This document shows, in pieces, positions 34,859 to 45,782 of a stretch of 64,000 bases of DNA. The position numbers were made by a program, and so were the translations under genes. The DNA lies in NCBI GenBank assembly GCA_947179485.1, contig OX359245.1, positions 30,615,067 to 30,679,066 of the forward strand, given 5' to 3'. Positions within the stretch are counted from its first letter, which is position 1. Each line of letters opens with the position of its first letter. The notes below the pieces were generated by a model. That model was not told the origin of the DNA. It saw only the letters and a program-made list of their open reading frames with translations, and searched no databases. Source of the stretch: Allacma fusca (lineage: Eukaryota > Arthropoda > Collembola > Symphypleona > Sminthuridae).

Positions 34859-36294
34859 CTAATGCATGTAGACGTCTTTGTTCATACCGAGTTGGGACTT
34901 TTCTGTATCATTCTCAAATCTGCTCGGGAGAATACGTTTATCAAGAATCAATATATCTTGAAATCTGCCCACTCGCGAAAAGGCAACGTAATCGGGTCGA
35001 GGATATAGTTCCTTAGGCCCAAAGTTTATTTATTGTAAGACCTATTATATTATTAACAGGCAAGGCATAAAAAATACGCCGTGGATAAACTTCGTATTTG
35101 AAACACTCACGTGTAAATGGACAGTACTCGCTGTACTTGAAAATCGGGAGTCCCTTTGTGCCCCGGCTAGTTACGAATTCATAAGCTCCTTCATACTGTG
35201 GAAAATCCGCAAGTATACTTAATGGTCGCTCTTTGTCCTCAAATTTATTAAATATAATACCTGTGGCTATGCCACAGCTTCCTTTACAATGTCCCCAGGG
35301 AAAAATAATGTTTTTTAACAATATTACCCTACAGCCTTTTGCCAGCTGAAGATTCTCAAACCCGTTGGGTATTGAGACAATTGAATCCTCATTGAATAAT
35401 TCATTTAACATTAAATAATTGTGGACTTCAGTATCAGTCTGGCGAGGGTACATGTGAAGTGAAAGACGGAAGTTCTCTCGCTCTGTATCACTTAGATCGT
35501 ATTTTATCCTTGCTTTCAAATTAATTATGTCCCCTTCCTCCACCTCATTGTTCTTCACCCGGTTAAGAAACTGTATGTATTCGGACTGTTCTTGGTTCTG
35601 GCCTTTGTGACGGAATGAAGTCTTGAGCACAAACACATGCTGGAATAGACTAAGGACTGATCGGTGAAGTGCGAAGTCCGTAAACTCCAAATTGCTCAGC
35701 GTGCTGCCACCTGTGTGGATTGGTGAGACACGCGTCTCCAAGAATGCACACACTTCTTCCTGCAAATGGCAAGGCACTGTTCCTTGCATCATGTTTACGA
35801 AGAATGTTGTCTACTGTTCACCAGGACCTTGTGCCAGTGTGGCAGAATTCGTCAACTAGAATGAAGCATATCTTGCCATATTCTTGTTCTGATGAAGCAC
35901 GTATGTCAATATCACGGACAAAGTTATCAAAACGTTCCTCTTTTAAATGGAATGGTCGGCATGTAGAATGTATAGACCTGCCCATAATGTTAAATGCAGT
36001 TATACCCGTATATGAGAACAGTACAAATTTGAAATCAGGATTGGAATTGGCGTAGTTCTCAGCCAAATACTTGAGATGATGACACCAGACACTCTTCCCG
36101 GTGCCTGCAATTCCAGCACCGAGGAGTAATAAAGGAGTCTCAAACTGGTCCTTAATTGGCTGTTTAATATGGCTCTGAACAGAGGCGATTATTTGTCGTT
36201 GCTGTAATGTAAGATTTTTAAAAGGAATCTTCGGCTCTTTCGTGCAGGTTGGGAGCCATCCCAACTTAAAAATGTTCTCCATACGCCCCTGCAT
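34859..36294 (-). pseudogene. Pif1-like SF1 DNA helicase pseudogene, Polinton accessory
   Basis: Helicase motifs appear in order over about 470 codons. Motif I is GIAGTGKS (residues 61-68 from 36294). Motif II is ILVDEF. A motif III-like GRSVCILGD lies near 35735. An arginine-containing FVLKTSFRH follows. GLTINK then sits near 35025 and motif VI YVAFSRVGRFQDI near 34950. This is the arrangement of Pif1/RecD-type SF1B helicases, which unwind DNA 5' to 3'. The gene is broken by TGA after motif II (near 35815), a frameshift near 35720 and another near 35010. It might have helped replicate the element. No HUH replicase domain is present, so it is not a Helitron protein. Helicases are not part of the usual Polinton core set. 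Confidence 0.8.
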
Positions 36295-36300
36295 GTTAGA

Positions 36301-36672
36301 CTAGTTTGTGTGGGATAGTAGTACACTTCTTTCTAAAGGCAAAAGGACAGATTTTGCACTCACAACTAACATACAATTGCACTTTTTAATTTTTGCACCT
36401 CGTCTACTCTGGAAGTACTTAAGCCAAAGTCTATGATTGCAAAAGTATTTGAAGGAATATAGTTCAATGGTCTGATGAACAGTTGGGACTACTTGGTTCA
36501 ATAAATGGTCAAAATGGATGCAGTCATTGTGACATAAGCCCGAGCGGGACAGAATTTCCGTCTCAACTAACTTACATGAATTGTCGGTGTTGTACTCTTG
36601 TAGGGTACATTTTACTGCACAGAAGCAAGTCTCCCTTAGCTCCTGCATTGCGAATGATACTTGCATGCACAA
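36301..36672 (-). CDS. Unrecognised open frame upstream of the helicase
   Basis: A 123-residue frame ending in TAG, followed after two codons and in the same frame by the helicase start at 36294. It may therefore be the N-terminal part of the helicase, cut off by one nonsense change. It has several cysteines (CFCAVKC, KKCNC) that could bind zinc, and a basic C-terminal half. I recognise no family. If joined, the protein would be about 600 residues. Confidence 0.35.
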   Translation of the reverse strand: MCMQVSFAMQELRETCFCAVKCTLQEYNTDNSCKLVETEILSRSGLCHNDCIHFDHLLNQVVPTVHQTIELYSFKYFCNHRLWLKYFQSRRGAKIKKCNCMLVVSAKSVLLPLERSVLLSHTN

Positions 36673-36864
36673 GACCTGCTGGTCCTTCCTACATTATAAT
36701 TTATTCCAAATAAAGGGATTATTTATGCTTGTTCGAGAATAAGCCGTAATCTGCAACTTCTTGTACATATTTACAAATCCGAATTTATTTCTTTACATCA
36801 AATTCACAAAACCCTCCAGTACTTAAATTATACTAAATATTTATTTATTTATATTTTTATTAAT

Positions 36865-37413
36865 TTAAACTGCTGTCTCACGTGAACCACATTTTTTACA
36901 TTTCTTTTCCGCTGCTGTTTTGCCAAGTGCAAAGCAGCAACATGTTTGGATTTTTTCATTAATATCATAAATGCCCTTTTTATTCAGTTTCGGAATACTC
37001 CGAACAAATTTACGTACAAACTGCTCATTACTTCGTAAATTAGAAGTACTAAACAATCGCAGTATCTTTTCATACGGAACTCCCAAGGAACGCAGGTATA
37101 AGAAGTACAAAGAGAAGTGACCACACACATCCGAGTACGGGCTCTGAAGAGCCAGACAGTTTTCCTTTATGAGCTTCCCGAGGGGTCGCTGCACATTCTT
37201 GTAGTAAGCCCTTGGCTTGCCAAACGAATCAAAGTATTCGTAGGCACTTGTTGGTAAAACAAAGAAGGCAATCCAGTGAGTGACTCTGTCCGGAGCAAGA
37301 TCAGTGTTAACAATAAATGCACGCGGTCAGCAGGCACTACGAAAAATTGGATTTGGGATTTTCGAGTGCATAAAATCAATCGCAGACCCATGATCAATGA
37401 GTGAGTGTTCATA
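36865..37413 (-). pseudogene. Adenain-like cysteine protease (Polinton PRO)
   Basis: The frame ending at 36865 shows the catalytic order of adenovirus-type/Ulp1-like C48/C5 proteases. His is in THWIAFF (near 37280), Asp in YFDSFGKP, a Gln before the nucleophile in LALQSPYSD and Cys in VCGHF. It ends in a cysteine-rich CKKCGS tail. Polinton PRO is thought to process capsid precursors. The N-terminal part is interrupted by a TGA near 37322 (after FRSAC) and no start codon lies in the open part, so the gene is broken. It lies directly downstream of the capsid-like fragment, as in other Polintons. Confidence 0.82.
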
Positions 37414-38269
37414 CTAATGATCAAATAATATGTGTTTGTTAGCATCAATTTCAATTATGGACTGATACTGGGTGTAAATGACCACGTTCACGGGCTCATC
37501 CAAGGGCTCGCGGAACTTAATCTGGACCTTGATCTGTCCACGGCGGTTGACACTCAGTGTGTTTCCACTGTTAGGAAGCATCTCAACTGCCGTTAGTATC
37601 CCGGTTGATTCCGTTGCCCAACGCCGGATTTCCTGCGGTCTTCTCCAGGGATCGCACGGCGAGTAAAAAGTCGTCCTTTCCAGAGTATACGGTGACTTTC
37701 TATCCGTCCTTAGTAGCAGTGCGGGCCTTCCGAAAATTAAAGAGGAAGAGTCGATGCTCAACTGTCTCTCCGTTCAAAATCGACTTTCAAAACCCGGAGA
37801 CTTCCAAAAATCTTTCTTGGAATCAGGGGAATTGATAAGCTCTTGATTGATCCTTGTCAAAGAATGGAATTAGGTCTTCAAAGTTCCGTCCTTGCGTGGG
37901 ATGTACAGTGAGTTGATCTAGAAATTCTCCAAGGAACTGTAAAAGGTGCTTCCCCTCGTTCAAAGAAAAGTTGACCGTAGTTAATCCTCCTGTGCGGTTT
38001 CGACGTCCCAGATGCACAAAATTTCAGCAGTTTCGGTCGTTAAAAGCCGTACGGACAAGAGTCTCACTGTCAATAAAATAAGAATCCTCGCCCTTCTCAA
38101 AAAAGTTCCAAGTGAACGGTGACTCGTCCTTGTAGGTAGCAGACGGAGTTGCTACCGTAGATGCGAAACTGGAATTGAAAGGTTTTAACTTTTGTCGACT
38201 TCTCATTTCACTGGGCTTGCTTCCGTTAGAATTTTCGTTGAAACGACACTCCAAATAAACCTTGTTCAT
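37414..38269 (-). pseudogene. Capsid-like gene remnant (Polinton MCP-type), shortened
   Basis: The C-terminal end, NRRGQIKVQIKF then VNVVIYTQYQSIIEID, matches the conserved end of Polinton major capsid proteins (annotated in many genomes as F54H12.2-like). The N-terminal frame (38024-38269) starts at a Met and has an SPFTWNFFEKGEDSYFID segment typical of the capsid N-terminus. A second piece (37823-38017) contains VNFSLNEGKHLL. Stops and frame changes separate the three pieces. The whole is about 285 codons, while capsid proteins have roughly 600, so a large internal deletion is likely. Alternatively it is a different structural protein with a similar tail. Confidence 0.5.
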
Positions 38270-38574
38270 TTTGAAGGGTTCACTGAGATGTTCTTTAATT
38301 GCTATTGGAAAAATGAGAGGCTGTTTAGGACAGCTAGGTCGTCTTATATACTTGTCGGGATGGCAATGCCATTGTTTAATCCCAGAATAGATTTACCACT
38401 GTCATAAAATATATTCCATACAGGAGGCTTATCCTTTCAGGCTCGTGGATAACTAGTGCTGTTTTGTAAGCTACTGGAATACATTACCCCGGGTTTGCAC
38501 CCCTGGTTCTAATTAATTCCGTATGAGTCATCTGACTTGAATAACTTTATTTTACGAGCTGTTATCGAAACCGT

Positions 38575-39631
38575 TATTCCACTACGGCCTCATTTTCAAT
38601 ATCGTTTGCCACTTCTGATGTTTTAACTAAATTCAGGTCGTAATCATAGTACTGCACCGCTATATCTACCCCTGACATATCGACGAGTTTGTAGGTGTAT
38701 GGAATGTTTTTTTTACTAACACATGTGACACTCTAAACAGTTCGTGGCTGTAGTTTTCCGGGTAACCTTTTTCAAATAATAATTTTGCTCGGGAAATTCG
38801 CACAGTGTCACCCACCGCAAACTTTGGAGGCGGCCTCGGACGTTTTGCTTCTTCAAAGTGCCGCTTGTAGAGATACCTCCAAGTTTCAAATGAATTTTTA
38901 GCTGTAATTTCAATTGGAGCACGATTTATTGATGTATGGAACGTATTGTTATATGTTTCTGTGAAAACTTGCAAAACTTTACTTATGTTCTTTGTTTTGT
39001 TTTTCGTTATGTATCTTTGCAATTTTGCAAAGATTGTGCGGATAAACCGTTCTGCAATAGATGCCTTTACTATTGAATATATGTGGTACGGATGAATATC
39101 GTTTTTGCTGAGAAAGGCAGTAAAAGCGTTGGAGACAAACTCATTTCCTCTGTCGGTAAACAAGTACAGCAGTTTAGCCCTTGCTTGCCTAAATATAGAC
39201 GTAAAAGCCTGTATCATCGACTCTGAATTTTTGTTTTTCAAGAGTCTGATGTAAGCCTTTTTGCTAAAGCTGTCCACAACAATTAAACTAAAAAAATTGC
39301 AATCGTTGTAGGGAGCAATACTTTCAATGTCCTTGAGATCTGTGCTCCAGATCTCATTGATGAAATTCACCATAATACAACGACGTTTATATTTTCTACT
39401 TATTTGCTTGTGAAGTGAGTAACCAAGCAATTTACGCAGTTCCTGTACCACAACATCCTTGTCTTGAAACTCTGGATGATTTTTAAGAAACCCAGAGAGC
39501 CCTGAATAACCCGCTGCTAATCTTTGATCTATATTACTTTTTACAAAATCACTCATTGTCTCAGAATTCGGAATTCTATTGTTACCAATATGATTTCTGT
39601 TTACGTTTGTGGAGTCGTTTGTTTTGTGCAC
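38575..39631 (-). pseudogene. Polinton retroviral-type integrase (RVE), frameshifted C-terminus
   Basis: A 321-residue frame holds the integrase core. Residues 41-85 match the N-terminal segment (GYSGLSGFLK, YSLHKQISRK). The catalytic triad is Asp98 (WSTDLKD), Asp160 (FTDRGNEF) and Glu194 (SIAERFIR). A chromo/SH3-like C-terminal domain follows (FAVGDTVRISRAKLLFEKGY). This enzyme joins Polinton ends to the target, producing 6-bp duplications. Near 38710 an eight-A run appears to have shifted frame: the other frame continues with YTYKLVDMSGVDI and an acidic tail to a stop at 38575. Only one lesion is visible, so it is the best preserved core gene. Its start overlaps the preceding basic gene by about 50 bp. 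Confidence 0.93.
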
Positions 39632-40100
39632 GTTTAACTATTTTCTTCTTCCTTTTCTTGCCTTTTCCCTTCTGAGTTTTACGTGGTCTCAAATTTTGTT
39701 TAACTACTTCCGGTGGCTTATCAACATCTAAGTCAGGTTTTTCATCTATCCGGGGACTAGGTGCCACAAGATTCTTATCATCAGAATTTACCGGCTTGTC
39801 CAAGTCCTCAAAGGCTTTCCATTCTGGTTCCAATTTTAAATGTCCTGCTTTAAATTTGCAGCAGCAAATCTCTAGGGGTTTAAACTTTTTCTTTTGCGAC
39901 CGTGAAGAACTTTCTTGTAGACTCGCATCAGTACTTTCGGCAGTAGTCGGCTCAATACGCTCCTCTTGTGTCGAATCTTGATCTTTTATCGTTTTTTCGA
40001 GTTCGTTTTTCTTTTCATTGCTAATCAATTCACCACTGTTCCGGAGTTTCATCAACTCTGAATAAAGTTGCGGGTCATTTACCCGCATAATCTTAGCCAT
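39582..40100 (-). CDS. Lysine-rich Polinton protein of unknown function
   Basis: A 172-residue intact frame. The N-terminal 40 residues are helical (MRVNDPQLYSELMKLRNSGE), the middle is acidic and Ser-rich, and the last 40 residues are extremely basic (GKGKKRKKKIVKR), ending in Trp. Such a tail suggests DNA binding, like a core or nuclear-targeting protein. Its start overlaps the stop of the 106-residue frame by 8 bp and its end overlaps the integrase start, the tight packing usual in Polintons. Confidence 0.6.
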   Translation of the reverse strand: MAKIMRVNDPQLYSELMKLRNSGELISNEKKNELEKTIKDQDSTQEERIEPTTAESTDASLQESSSRSQKKKFKPLEICCCKFKAGHLKLEPEWKAFEDLDKPVNSDDKNLVAPSPRIDEKPDLDVDKPPEVVKQNLRPRKTQKGKGKKRKKKIVKRAQNKRLHKRKQKSYW

Positions 40101-40413
40101 CGCAAATGACCCGTAGAATTTCTGCAGTCACAACCTGAAGGAGGATATCGGCAAGTACTGCTTTGCTCAAATGCGGATTAATAAATACTTGATGTTTGAA
40201 TGTCACCGATTTGAAATTTGCAACTCTGGTTATTGAGCGAGGGGAAAATATACGCAAATTTGCGTAGCATTCACAGGTGGCCTTGAGCTGTTCTTCGGTG
40301 GCCTCCTTGATAAACTTTGAAAATTGCCTGTTCGTGGCCAGAGAAATTTTTCGAATAAACTCAATATTCGACTCGAGCCGGGTTTTCCTCTTGATGTTCA
40401 CTCTGGGAGCCAT
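40093..40413 (-). CDS. Small helical Polinton protein
   Basis: A 106-residue intact frame, helical and basic. A central ATCECYANLRIF segment followed by a C-terminal hydrophobic helix (AVLADILLQVV) resembles the short proteins with a conserved E-C-x-x-N motif that accompany the ATPase gene in many Polintons. Its biochemical role is unknown. It lies between the ATPase and the lysine-rich gene with almost no spacing, so co-transcription is likely. Confidence 0.55.
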   Translation of the reverse strand: MAPRVNIKRKTRLESNIEFIRKISLATNRQFSKFIKEATEEQLKATCECYANLRIFSPRSITRVANFKSVTFKHQVFINPHLSKAVLADILLQVVTAEILRVICDG

Positions 40414-40426
40414 GGTAATAAACTGC

Positions 40427-41028
40427 TCACTTTGGTGAGATTACAATGCAGTCCTCAGTTGGAAAAGGCTTTGACCTAACCCAGTACTTATACTGCTTAT
40501 ACTTGGGATGTAAATCTAAAATAAGATACCCGTACTCACTTGTTGAGACTGCCTTTAAATACGCCTCTTTTAGGAAAGAAGCTTTGCCAGGACAAATTTG
40601 TTTAGCCAGCGTGTTTATGTTAATATTTCTCATGCCCTTAGCATAGCTGTTAGCTGTTAGCAAAATAAGAAAATCGAAGCACCGCGATGGTGTGAGTGCT
40701 TTGTAAAGAAATTTGTCACCAGGTCATTATTCTCGCCCTGTTCAATTTCGCTTGGCTGATCATCTAGAATAATTAAACAAGGGTCAGTGGCTAGCTCCTC
40801 AATGTCTGTAAGATTTGTAGTAAACGTTATGTTAGACTCCTCGTCCTGCAGTTGCCCGAAAATTGGTTGGTAGTCAGAATAAACGTAAATCACTCTGTCA
40901 ATTGGTGTTTCAAACAACTTCTGCCTTCTTCTTATTATCTCTAGAGTCAAGTAGGTTTTGCTACTGGCTGTCGGGCCTTGCAAACTTCCTGTGCAAGGGT
41001 GGGGGATTTTAAAGTTAATACATTCCAT
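40427..41028 (-). pseudogene. Polinton packaging ATPase (FtsK/HerA-like), frameshifted
   Basis: The N-terminal frame (40657-41028) has Walker A LQGPTASSKT and Walker B CLIILDDQPSE. The C-terminal frame (40427-40663) continues with MRNININTLAKQICPG and GYLILDLHPK, the characteristic end of the A32-like genome-packaging ATPases of Polintons. The two overlap near 40660, where a single-base length change in a T-rich run moves the frame. Total length of about 200 codons is usual. The protein would drive DNA into a capsid, implying a virus-like phase of the ancestor. Confidence 0.88.
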
Positions 41029-41107
41029 GCTTTCACAATGAACACGTCTGTCGTACTGAGATTTTATTTACAATTTTTTTCATTTTATTTATTATATTTA
41101 TTCACAG

Positions 41108-44100
41108 CTACACATAATTTTGTAATTTGTAGTGTCCTAATGGTAGGCTAAAATTAATATCTGAGGAGTCACAGTACACCCTATAAATATCTAAATTATG
41201 GAAGGCCACCTTGTTAACTGTAATACAGTACAAGTTGTGCTGCACACTTCGAATGTACTTTACGTTTAATTTAACAAGCTTGTCGTTTAGAACAACATCC
41301 TTGTATTGTTGGTGAGAAAACGATTTGAGAGCGGTTGATGTTATTCCTTTACATTTCATTTCTTCCCTGTCATCAAAGTATTTTATAGAGTACTATTTCG
41401 CTTTCAACAGTACTCTCTGTTGAATATCAAATGATTCGATCTTCCATTTCCCTGACACTCCCGCGTTTTTCATCCTCAAATCCTTCACTTGCGAATACTT
41501 TTTAAAAAAGTCGTGACTACTCGGAATTTTTGAAAAATCAAAAAAGTCATGATGATTAACAAAGTCATCCCAGAAAGTATTGCCAGGATCACGGACAATA
41601 CTTATACTTGAATCCGTGTCTATATACGCATTTGATATTCTATCACCGAAAATCATTTTTAGCTGCTGGTAGTACCCCTCGCAAAATATAACCTTGGCCA
41701 AGTCTAAAACAGTTACGCCCGCTTGAATCGGTTTGTTCAATATTACTGTCTTTGGCCGTAACCTTACTTTACTTATATTTTCTGTTAGTGGCATTCCGGT
41801 TTAGATAATAAATGGCGAGAATGAGCGCGAGATCCGCAAAACGTAACCTTAACGTTATTCTTATTGGATTCTAAGCACTTGCCAAAAATTTGGTTGTTCT
41901 GATTTTTTAGGAATTGTCGCATAGATTCACTGGTATCCGTCTTACGCTTATGGATATTAAAATCAATGTAATCATGAAAATAGTTTGTTTCCTTGTACGA
42001 AACTCCGGCATGGATTTTCTTCAAAGTCATCCCCATCTGTAAATAATACCTTAGAGCCTTGTAGTGCAGAACATAGTTTTCTCGGTCATAGCAGTGAAGT
42101 AATAACCTAGGTTGGGTTGTAAAGGAGCGTCTTGTATGTTGTCCTAAAGTATCCATCGTTCGCGTTTGTTTCTCTGATAATTCTTCATACCTGACAATCC
42201 GTTTCTCCGGTGCAAGTGGTAAATCCGCGGTAATGTCTTGTACTTCAGGAACTTCTAGAAAATATTTCTTGTTGCCATTACCATCATAAGTCTTCCAATC
42301 ATTACTCTGCATGTTATTTACTTCCTCCCACTTGTAATCAGACTGAGGGTACTTATCTAGAAGAGCAGTAGCATACAGAGTTACTTTATCGTTATAAATT
42401 ATATGTGTCCTTTCCTTTGCCTGATTAAATCCGTTTGGACATTGTTCGTTATTTGCAGTTTCAATTTTTTGGAACAAAACGCTGTTCCTCCGCGAATTCC
42501 TCTCGATAGCCAACTGATCATTTTTGGGAATCTCACATAGTCAACTTCAGCTTTTGTTTTGAACAAAAAGCATTGGAAAGAATAGCCGGATCCCTTACAC
42601 ATATACGTCGGATCCAGACCATACATTTCAAGCCCGTTTTTGCGGAAATTTTTTCATATGACTGCAAGGAGTATTACGTCAACTAATGTGTACAGACGCG
42701 TGAACTGTCTAAAATCATTTATATTGAACGCTTTAATTACATTTTGAACAATATGGCAATCTTCATCTGTACATGGTTCATTTCTAAGATCATTGTTAAA
42801 AAAGCATTGCCCCGGTATAGGATGCCCGTCTTTTAAAACTTCTGCAGATGATAGATAACGGTATGGATAAGGCAGCTTCTCAAATATTAGTTCCGCTTCT
42901 CCGTCTATTTCATCCTTAGTCCTTTTCGCAGAAACTTCATTCGCGCGTCCGAATATATAGGGAATTATTTCATTCACCAGGTTTAAAGTTTTTGCGTTCT
43001 CCTTTTTCAGGGCCTCGGCCAACGAACTCAGTTTACTAGGTGAAACTTGACATGAGTCAATGAACCGAAGCTTCACCTTCCTGTTACCTGTCCACCCTTT
43101 TTTTTCGTAGTGCCCCGTATTGTAGAAATAGTTCAAAGATGGTACTTTCATTTCCCGTGCCGGAATTTCCAGTTGCACAAATTTTTCAGTACCCTTACTG
43201 ATTACTGAAATGTCTTTTGCATCAAAGATACTGCTTTCTTAGTGTCGCATCAATAGGTGCAAGTCGAAGCCAGCAGAATTATGAGCTACACACTAGCTCG
43301 TGCTTGAATTTAATTCGCATATTGCAACGTGAACATATACTGGCAACGAATTTTCCTGTATCGTGAGAATGATGGTACGTTTTTATAACCTTGCCTCCCC
43401 CACACTTTTTCTTAATGGGGGCCTTCTTTTGCTGGGTTTTGACAAAAGATGATTTATTCCATTGTTGGAATAAATCGTCATCTTCAGAACTTCCTTCTTT
43501 CGAGTCGTCAACAGTATCCTCCTCTGAAATTGACGGGGTGAATTGGCGCTGACAGAATTTGCAGCATCTTCATGCTGTTTGCGCTCTTCCTCCGTAGGAA
43601 CGACAAAATTATTGATGGTTCTTATCGACCACAGAATATCCTGCGCGTACTTAAACACATTTTGAAAGAAGTGTTCAAGTGGGTTATCTCCGTCGTAATA
43701 CTCCTGCGCTAGTATTTCCTGCCCGTTTTCGCTGCTTTTAACTATAATAAACACATAACTTGCAGGCTCGAATTTCTTGTCTATAGTTGTGTTTCCACCT
43801 AATGCGCGTTCCTCATTCGGATCGACACTATAACATTCGAAGTCCCAGTAGGGAATATACGGAAAAGGCAAAGTCAATTCGGGCCTAGTAAATTTTAGTT
43901 TTTCTCCATCCTTCGGAATTTTTTCAATCACCTCATTATCAGTTTTGCACACTTGTAAATGCTCCAAAGACTTCTTTTCTGTTCCAAAAAACCTAAAGCA
44001 TCGTTCGCAAAAATATTCCTTTGAAGCCCTGCGATATCCCAAATTTTTTTTAAATTCTGGATTAGTGCCAGATGGTATAAATTCTCATTTCCAACTTTCT

Positions 44101-45065
44101 TGTGTTTTAAAAATAAATTTACAACACTATCTGCACTAAGCTTACTTGTCCTAATCATAACAACTTGCCCTTTTCGTTGGCTAAGAATGTTAACTGAAAT
44201 GTTATTGGCTTCTTCAAAAAGTTACAGGTCATTGTAAATATTAACCCCGTTTCTTATGTTAGAAAGGTTTAAACGTGAAAAGTACTTTTTCCACGTCCTG
44301 TGACAAGCCAAGTTCCTGTTACTTGCCCCCGTTTTCATATTCTCTGCAGTCTGTTCATCCCAGTAAAGCCCGGCTGAAATTTAATACTTGAAACAATTAT
44401 TGTCCCTATTTCTAAAATTTAAATATCCCTGTCTGTTCTTAAAAGGCGTTTCTAAATGACCACTAGCCGAGGAATTTGAAAATAAACGTATTTCACCCAG
44501 TTTAATTTCAAAGGATTCAACCCGAACATTTTTCCACGAACGTGTTTTTCTTTTCTATTATATCTGATGCACTCTGCAATAATATGGTAGTGATGGATGC
44601 GGAAGTTTGGAGTTCGTGATGTGCAGATTTAAAATATATTAACGCTTGCTTGTAACCCTTGTCTCCACTTTCTTCTACAACTTCCTTCTCCATCTGAACT
44701 CCGATACTTATTTCTACTTTTGAAATCAAATGAACATCAAACAATTCTTTAAGTAACTTTGCCGTGGCTGGTTCCACTTCCGAAAATGTTGTTTCAATAT
44801 CTGGAGTACTTAAATTATGCTTATATCTATAGCTGATCATACTTCCTCCATAACTTCGGCTATATTCATAAAAGTCGGTTAGGTCCAGGTGTGCTCCCGC
44901 ATCTACGTACCCCTTTCGCTCTCCGGGCGTCTGGCATTGATGCATATCGCTGTCCACAATGTATTGTGCGCAATCAATGCAGAGATGCCTCGTTTCTAAA
45001 TGTCCGTCATAACTGCAATAAGTACGGCAGTAAAAGGGGCAATTATCCATTGGACACCGGATCAC
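41108..45065 (-). pseudogene. Protein-primed DNA polymerase B (Polinton PolB), decayed
   Basis: About 1,300 codons in at least seven frame segments. The N-terminus has C2H2-like fingers (CPMDNCPFYC, HLETRHLC) and a NRDNNCFKY motif. Next come a YFCERCFRFF finger and exonuclease motifs Exo I (YWDFEC, near 43840) and Exo II (HNSAGFD, near 43275). FTRLYTLVDVILLA and YGLDPTYM follow. Polymerase motif A (DKVTLYATAL), motif B (KNQNNQIFGK) and motif C (YIDTDSS, near 41615) are present, with a C-terminal KCKGIT and LPLGHYKL block. The order is that of protein-primed Polinton polymerases. Stops and frameshifts near 44515, 44390, 43530, 43290, 42650, 42530 and 41790 disable it, yet catalytic motifs are mostly intact. 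Confidence 0.93.
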
Positions 45066-45300
45066 CTATAAATATATCCACCATAATTAGTATATTTATC
45101 TAAATCCAAATTTTTCCATAAATAATGTAAGTACTTACGTTGTTATTTATGCCCGTAATGACCGGTTGAGGAGGTTCCGAGTTCATTATTACTTTCACCA
45201 CTATTCAAGTCTTGAGTTTATGCAGAGAGCTGGATGTTGACTAAAGCGTTTAGACCCCGTCATCTCTTGAAACTTGCTGCGAGGCAACTCGCCCCTCCTT

Positions 45301-45704
45301 CTATGCAACGTAGGAAGCTCGTCCCACTTTAAGGGCTTTTGTTGTTACGTACAGGACCAATATCATCACCAAAACTGAAAACCAGGTTATAGCATTAGTC
45401 TTCCATCAATCATTACAATATTTGTTGGAATATAATGTGAGCTCTTACTTATCCGGTTTTTTGTCTGCGTAGGACGCCAACCATACTCTGGATCATAGTT
45501 GTCACTGCTATTCTTCTGCGCAGTTAAGAGTCTTTTTAAAATTATTTCTAAACCGCTTGCAATTATTTCGCTGCTACCACCTGCAAAATCTTTTTGCTCC
45601 ATTTCGCTTTGGCTTAATTTTGCTTCTATATTATCCAGTGTTTCGAATGAATTATTCATACCCGAGATTGCAGGAAACTTTGAGAAAGCTAGCAATGCTG
45701 TCAT
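45301..45704 (-). CDS. Small spliced membrane protein upstream of PolB
   Basis: Two exons, 45449-45704 and 45301-45374, join in phase through a GTAAGAG donor and TTTTCAG acceptor. The product is about 109 residues, soluble and acidic at first (NIEAKLSQSEMEQKD), ending in one transmembrane segment (ILVMILVLYVTTKAL) and a short tail. The start is uncertain: Met at 45704 or 45659. Further upstream sequence in the same frame overlaps the first exon of the divergent plus-strand gene and is probably not coding. I do not recognise the family. Tail-anchored topology is inferred. Confidence 0.45.
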
Positions 45705-45782
45705 AAGTACAATCTCCACGGTTGCATGAATACAAGTGATACAAATCCCATTTTTGACATATGATTTATTTCTTTTTCTCAG

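Noticed and set aside
34859-36294. Helitron identity for the helicase
   Set aside because: There is no HUH/Rep domain upstream, and the gene lies among Polinton core genes between Polinton TIRs on the same strand.
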